5,795 nt of DNA from CBFGTJ01 sp965651815 (lineage in GTDB: Bacteria > Actinomycetota > Acidimicrobiia > Acidimicrobiales > Microtrichaceae): positions 1 to 5,795 of the forward strand of contig CBFGTJ010000201.1 of NCBI GenBank assembly GCA_965651815.1, given 5' to 3'. Below, piece by piece: positions 4,785 through 5,795 of the stretch (position 1 is the stretch's first letter; every line of letters begins with the position of its first letter). The notes beneath the pieces are model-generated. The model saw nothing but the letters and a program-made list of their open reading frames with translations, made no database searches and was not told the DNA's origin. A program made the position numbers and the translations under genes.

Positions 4785-4847
4785 GCCGACCGGTGGGGTT
4801 TCGGGGCCCGGCGGGTAGGTAGGGACGACCCGACGAGGGAGGCCCCG

Positions 4848-5342
4848 ATGCGCACGACCCGACTCCTCTCCACCGTGCTGCTCGCCGGCACCCTCCTCGC
4901 GACGGCGGCCTGCGGCGACGACGACGACGGCGACGCCGAGGACACCTCCGGCACGCCGACGTCGGCCGCGGCGACCTCCACCGACTCCACCACGGGCGCC
5001 GGCGACGGCGGGTCGACCACGGAGGCCACCGGGACCACCGCGGCGGGCGGCGACGACGGCGCGATCCAGCCGCCCGCGCGGGACGACTGCGTCCGGGTCC
5101 CTGAACGCCCCGACGACGTGTACCGGATCGCGGGGGTCGGCGAGGTCCGGCTGCGGCGCGGTGCCGGCACCCTCGAGCTGGTCGAGGCCCGCGCCGAGCA
5201 GGGTTGGGAGGTGACCGGCGACGAGCGGGACGACCCCGACGAGGTCGAGGTCGAGTTCCGGGGCGACGGCACCGAACTGGAGCTCGAGGCCGAACTGGAG
5301 GACGGCCGGCTCGAGATCGTGCTCTGCGACGACGAGGACTGA
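4848..5342 (+). CDS. Small acidic secreted lipoprotein of unknown function
   Basis: The 164-residue protein starts with a lipoprotein signal: Arg2 and Arg5, a hydrophobic stretch at 6-20 and a lipobox ending ATAAC, with Cys22 as the expected lipidation site. Residues 23-78 are a Gly/Ser/Thr/Asp/Ala-rich, probably flexible linker. From about 80 to 160 a compact domain is predicted, with alternating charged and hydrophobic residues typical of beta strands (VYRIAGVGEVRLRR, TLELVEARAEQGWEV, EVEVEFRGDGTELELEAEL). Cys81 and Cys160 bracket it and could form a disulfide outside the cell. The protein is strikingly rich in Asp and Glu. GAGGGAGG (4835-4842) lies 5 bases before the ATG, which also gives the best signal peptide. 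I do not recognise a named family. It is the only complete plus-strand gene in the window, convergent with tRNA-Met and divergent from rpmG. Confidence 0.85.
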   Translation: MRTTRLLSTVLLAGTLLATAACGDDDDGDAEDTSGTPTSAAATSTDSTTGAGDGGSTTEATGTTAAGGDDGAIQPPARDDCVRVPERPDDVYRIAGVGEVRLRRGAGTLELVEARAEQGWEVTGDERDDPDEVEVEFRGDGTELELEAELEDGRLEIVLCDDED

Positions 5343-5349
5343 CGACGAG

Positions 5350-5367
5350 GACCGGGCACGCCTGGTC
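5350..5367. terminator. Hairpin between convergent lipoprotein gene and tRNA-Met
   Basis: GACCGGG (5350-5356) and CCTGGTC (5361-5367) can form a 7-bp stem with one G-T wobble (plus-strand RNA) and a 4-base loop, 8 bases after the lipoprotein stop codon. As the genes on either side converge, it could end transcripts from one or both directions. It lacks a T-run. Confidence 0.3.
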
Positions 5368-5389
5368 GCTGGGCCTCACTGCGAAGGAG

Positions 5390-5463
5390 TAGCGGCGGCC
5401 GGACTCGAACCGGCGACCTCTCGATTATGAGTCGAGCGCTCTCACCTACTGAGCTACGCCGCC
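5390..5463 (-). tRNA. tRNA-Met, elongator type (anticodon CAT)
   Basis: The 74-base minus-strand sequence folds into a cloverleaf: acceptor GGCGGCG with CGCCGCT and discriminator A, D stem GCTC/GAGC, anticodon stem CTCGA/TCGAG with loop CTCATAA, and T arm GCCGG TTCGAGT CCGGC. The anticodon stem lacks the three consecutive G-C pairs of initiator tRNA, so it is the elongator form. A CAT tRNA could also be the lysidine-modified tRNA-Ile. However, the sequence resembles the actinobacterial elongator Met tRNA next to rpmG, including its G1-U72 pair. CCA is not encoded. Confidence 0.93.
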
Positions 5464-5480
5464 CGGCACCTCGCGGCGAC

Positions 5481-5527
5481 CGGCCCGCCGGGCCGAGCAC
5501 AGCGATGCCGGTCCAACGGGTGGACCG
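5481..5527 (-). other. Two hairpins in the tRNA-Thr to tRNA-Met spacer
   Basis: The 68-base spacer holds two 6-bp inverted repeats. CGGTCC (5509-5514) pairs with GGACCG (5522-5527) across a 7-base loop, starting 4 bases after the tRNA-Thr 3' end. CGGCCC (5481-5486) pairs with GGGCCG (5490-5495) across a 3-base loop. They could be RNA-processing structures in a common tRNA precursor or a weak terminator. I see no promoter in the spacer, so a joint precursor is more likely. Confidence 0.35.
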
Positions 5528-5531
5528 AACG

Positions 5532-5604
5532 AGCCCCCTGTCAGAATCGAACTGACGACCTCTTCCTTACCATGGAAGCGCTCTGCCGACTGAGCTAAGG
5601 GGGC
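5532..5604 (-). tRNA. tRNA-Thr (anticodon GGT)
   Basis: The 73-base minus-strand sequence folds fully: acceptor GCCCCCT with AGGGGGC and discriminator T, D stem GCTC/GAGC, anticodon stem CTTCC/GGAAG with loop ATGGTAA giving GGT, and T arm GTCAG TTCGATT CTGAC. It reads ACC and ACU threonine codons. CCA is not encoded. It is followed by tRNA-Met on the same strand. Confidence 0.98.
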
Positions 5605-5635
5605 ACGGACCCGTGCGCCGACGGGCCGGGAGGGA

Positions 5636-5665
5636 ACACTAGCGGAGCGCTGAACGGGCCCACAA
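5636..5665 (-). promoter_or_regulatory. Candidate promoter for the tRNA-Thr/tRNA-Met unit
   Basis: On the minus strand, TTGTGG (5660-5665) and TAGTGT (5636-5641) are 18 bases apart. The -10 has the TANNNT form typical of actinobacteria. The predicted start near 5629 leaves about 25 bases before the tRNA-Thr 5' end. Confidence 0.45.
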
Positions 5666-5727
5666 CCGCCCCTCCGGCGCCGGTCGGGGCGCTCAAGATC
5701 GACGAGCCGAACGCCGATGACCGGAAC

Positions 5728-5795
5728 GTGCAGTTCGAACGACTCGTCATCGAATCCGGCGACAACAGCATCGCCTTCGACCTCCACCCGCGGCT
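5728..5795 (+). CDS. Possible N-terminus of a gene leaving the window, perhaps SMC/AAA-like
   Basis: A plus-strand frame is open from 5599 to the window end, and its only common initiation codon is GTG 5728. It encodes a peptide starting VQFERLVIESGDNSIAFDL, then HPR. The order of a short hydrophobic strand, a polar turn and an F-x-L-x-P segment resembles the start of SMC/RecN-type ATPases, where a Walker A loop would follow; that part lies outside the window. No Shine-Dalgarno sequence is visible. The gene would be divergent from tRNA-Thr. The evidence is one short stretch of protein-like sequence, so both existence and family are tentative. Confidence 0.4.
   Translation, partial: MQFERLVIESGDNSIAFDLHPR

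Noticed and set aside
4749..4847. Upstream extension of the lipoprotein frame to the ATG at 4749
   Set aside because: The extension would hide the signal peptide behind 33 residues and overlap the rpmG promoter region; the ATG at 4848 has a strong ribosome binding site and a complete lipoprotein signal.
4543..5379. 278-residue minus-strand frame ending in L33
   Set aside because: Only the last 53 residues are L33. The rest is Arg/Pro-rich, antisense to the lipoprotein, and the internal ATG at 4704 has a proper ribosome binding site.
5390..5604. Possible integration or attachment site at the tRNA genes
   Set aside because: No duplicated tRNA 3' end, integrase or direct repeat flanks the lipoprotein gene within the window.
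5446..5787. 113-residue minus-strand frame across both tRNA genes
   Set aside because: It reads through tRNA-Thr and into tRNA-Met, and its first part is antisense to a more protein-like plus-strand frame.

Overview
The window is GC-rich chromosomal DNA, very probably from a high-GC actinobacterium. Support for this comes from the strong C/G third-position bias, the gene order tRNA-Thr, tRNA-Met, rpmG, tRNA-Trp, secE, nusG, rplK, rplA, and the acidic Ala/Pro-rich N-terminal extension on NusG. I cannot fix the class or genus. The hadABC dehydratase genes that lie between rpmG and tRNA-Trp in mycolate-producing actinobacteria are absent, and the L33 sequence is unlike the usual mycobacterial and streptomycete form, so I lean away from Corynebacteriales.

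Nearly everything is read on the minus strand, so in biological order it runs from right to left. At the far right (about 5605-5795) is the upstream region of tRNA-Thr, plus the start of a possible plus-strand gene that leaves the window. Then come tRNA-Thr(GGT) and elongator tRNA-Met(CAT). A plus-strand gene for a small, very acidic secreted lipoprotein (4848-5342) sits between the tRNAs and rpmG; it is convergent with the tRNAs and divergent from rpmG. rpmG (L33) follows, with a strong hairpin in its leader and another just after its stop codon.

Next on the minus strand is a two-gene regulatory pair: an ECF-type sigma-70 factor (3743-4456) and a small zinc-binding, single-span membrane protein that looks like its anti-sigma factor (3388-3753). 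Their coding regions overlap by 11 bases. tRNA-Trp(CCA), secE and nusG come next, giving the translocon subunit and the transcription elongation factor. A long GC hairpin then separates nusG from rplK and rplA, the L11 and L1 proteins of the 50S L1 and GTPase-associated regions. The left edge holds a conserved-type three-span membrane protein of unknown function and a duplicated 19-bp palindromic unit.

Most of the window is translation and secretion housekeeping. The points worth a second look are: an L11 with Thr in place of a usually conserved proline of the thiopeptide-binding region; an L33 whose fourth zinc-ligand cysteine is Asp; the ECF sigma/anti-sigma pair embedded in a ribosomal/secretion cluster; a nusG-rplK spacer whose two hairpin arms are each G-quadruplex-forming patterns on opposite strands; and the small lipoprotein gene inside a tRNA/ribosomal-protein cluster. 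I found no CRISPR array, transposon, phage gene or clearly new multi-gene system.
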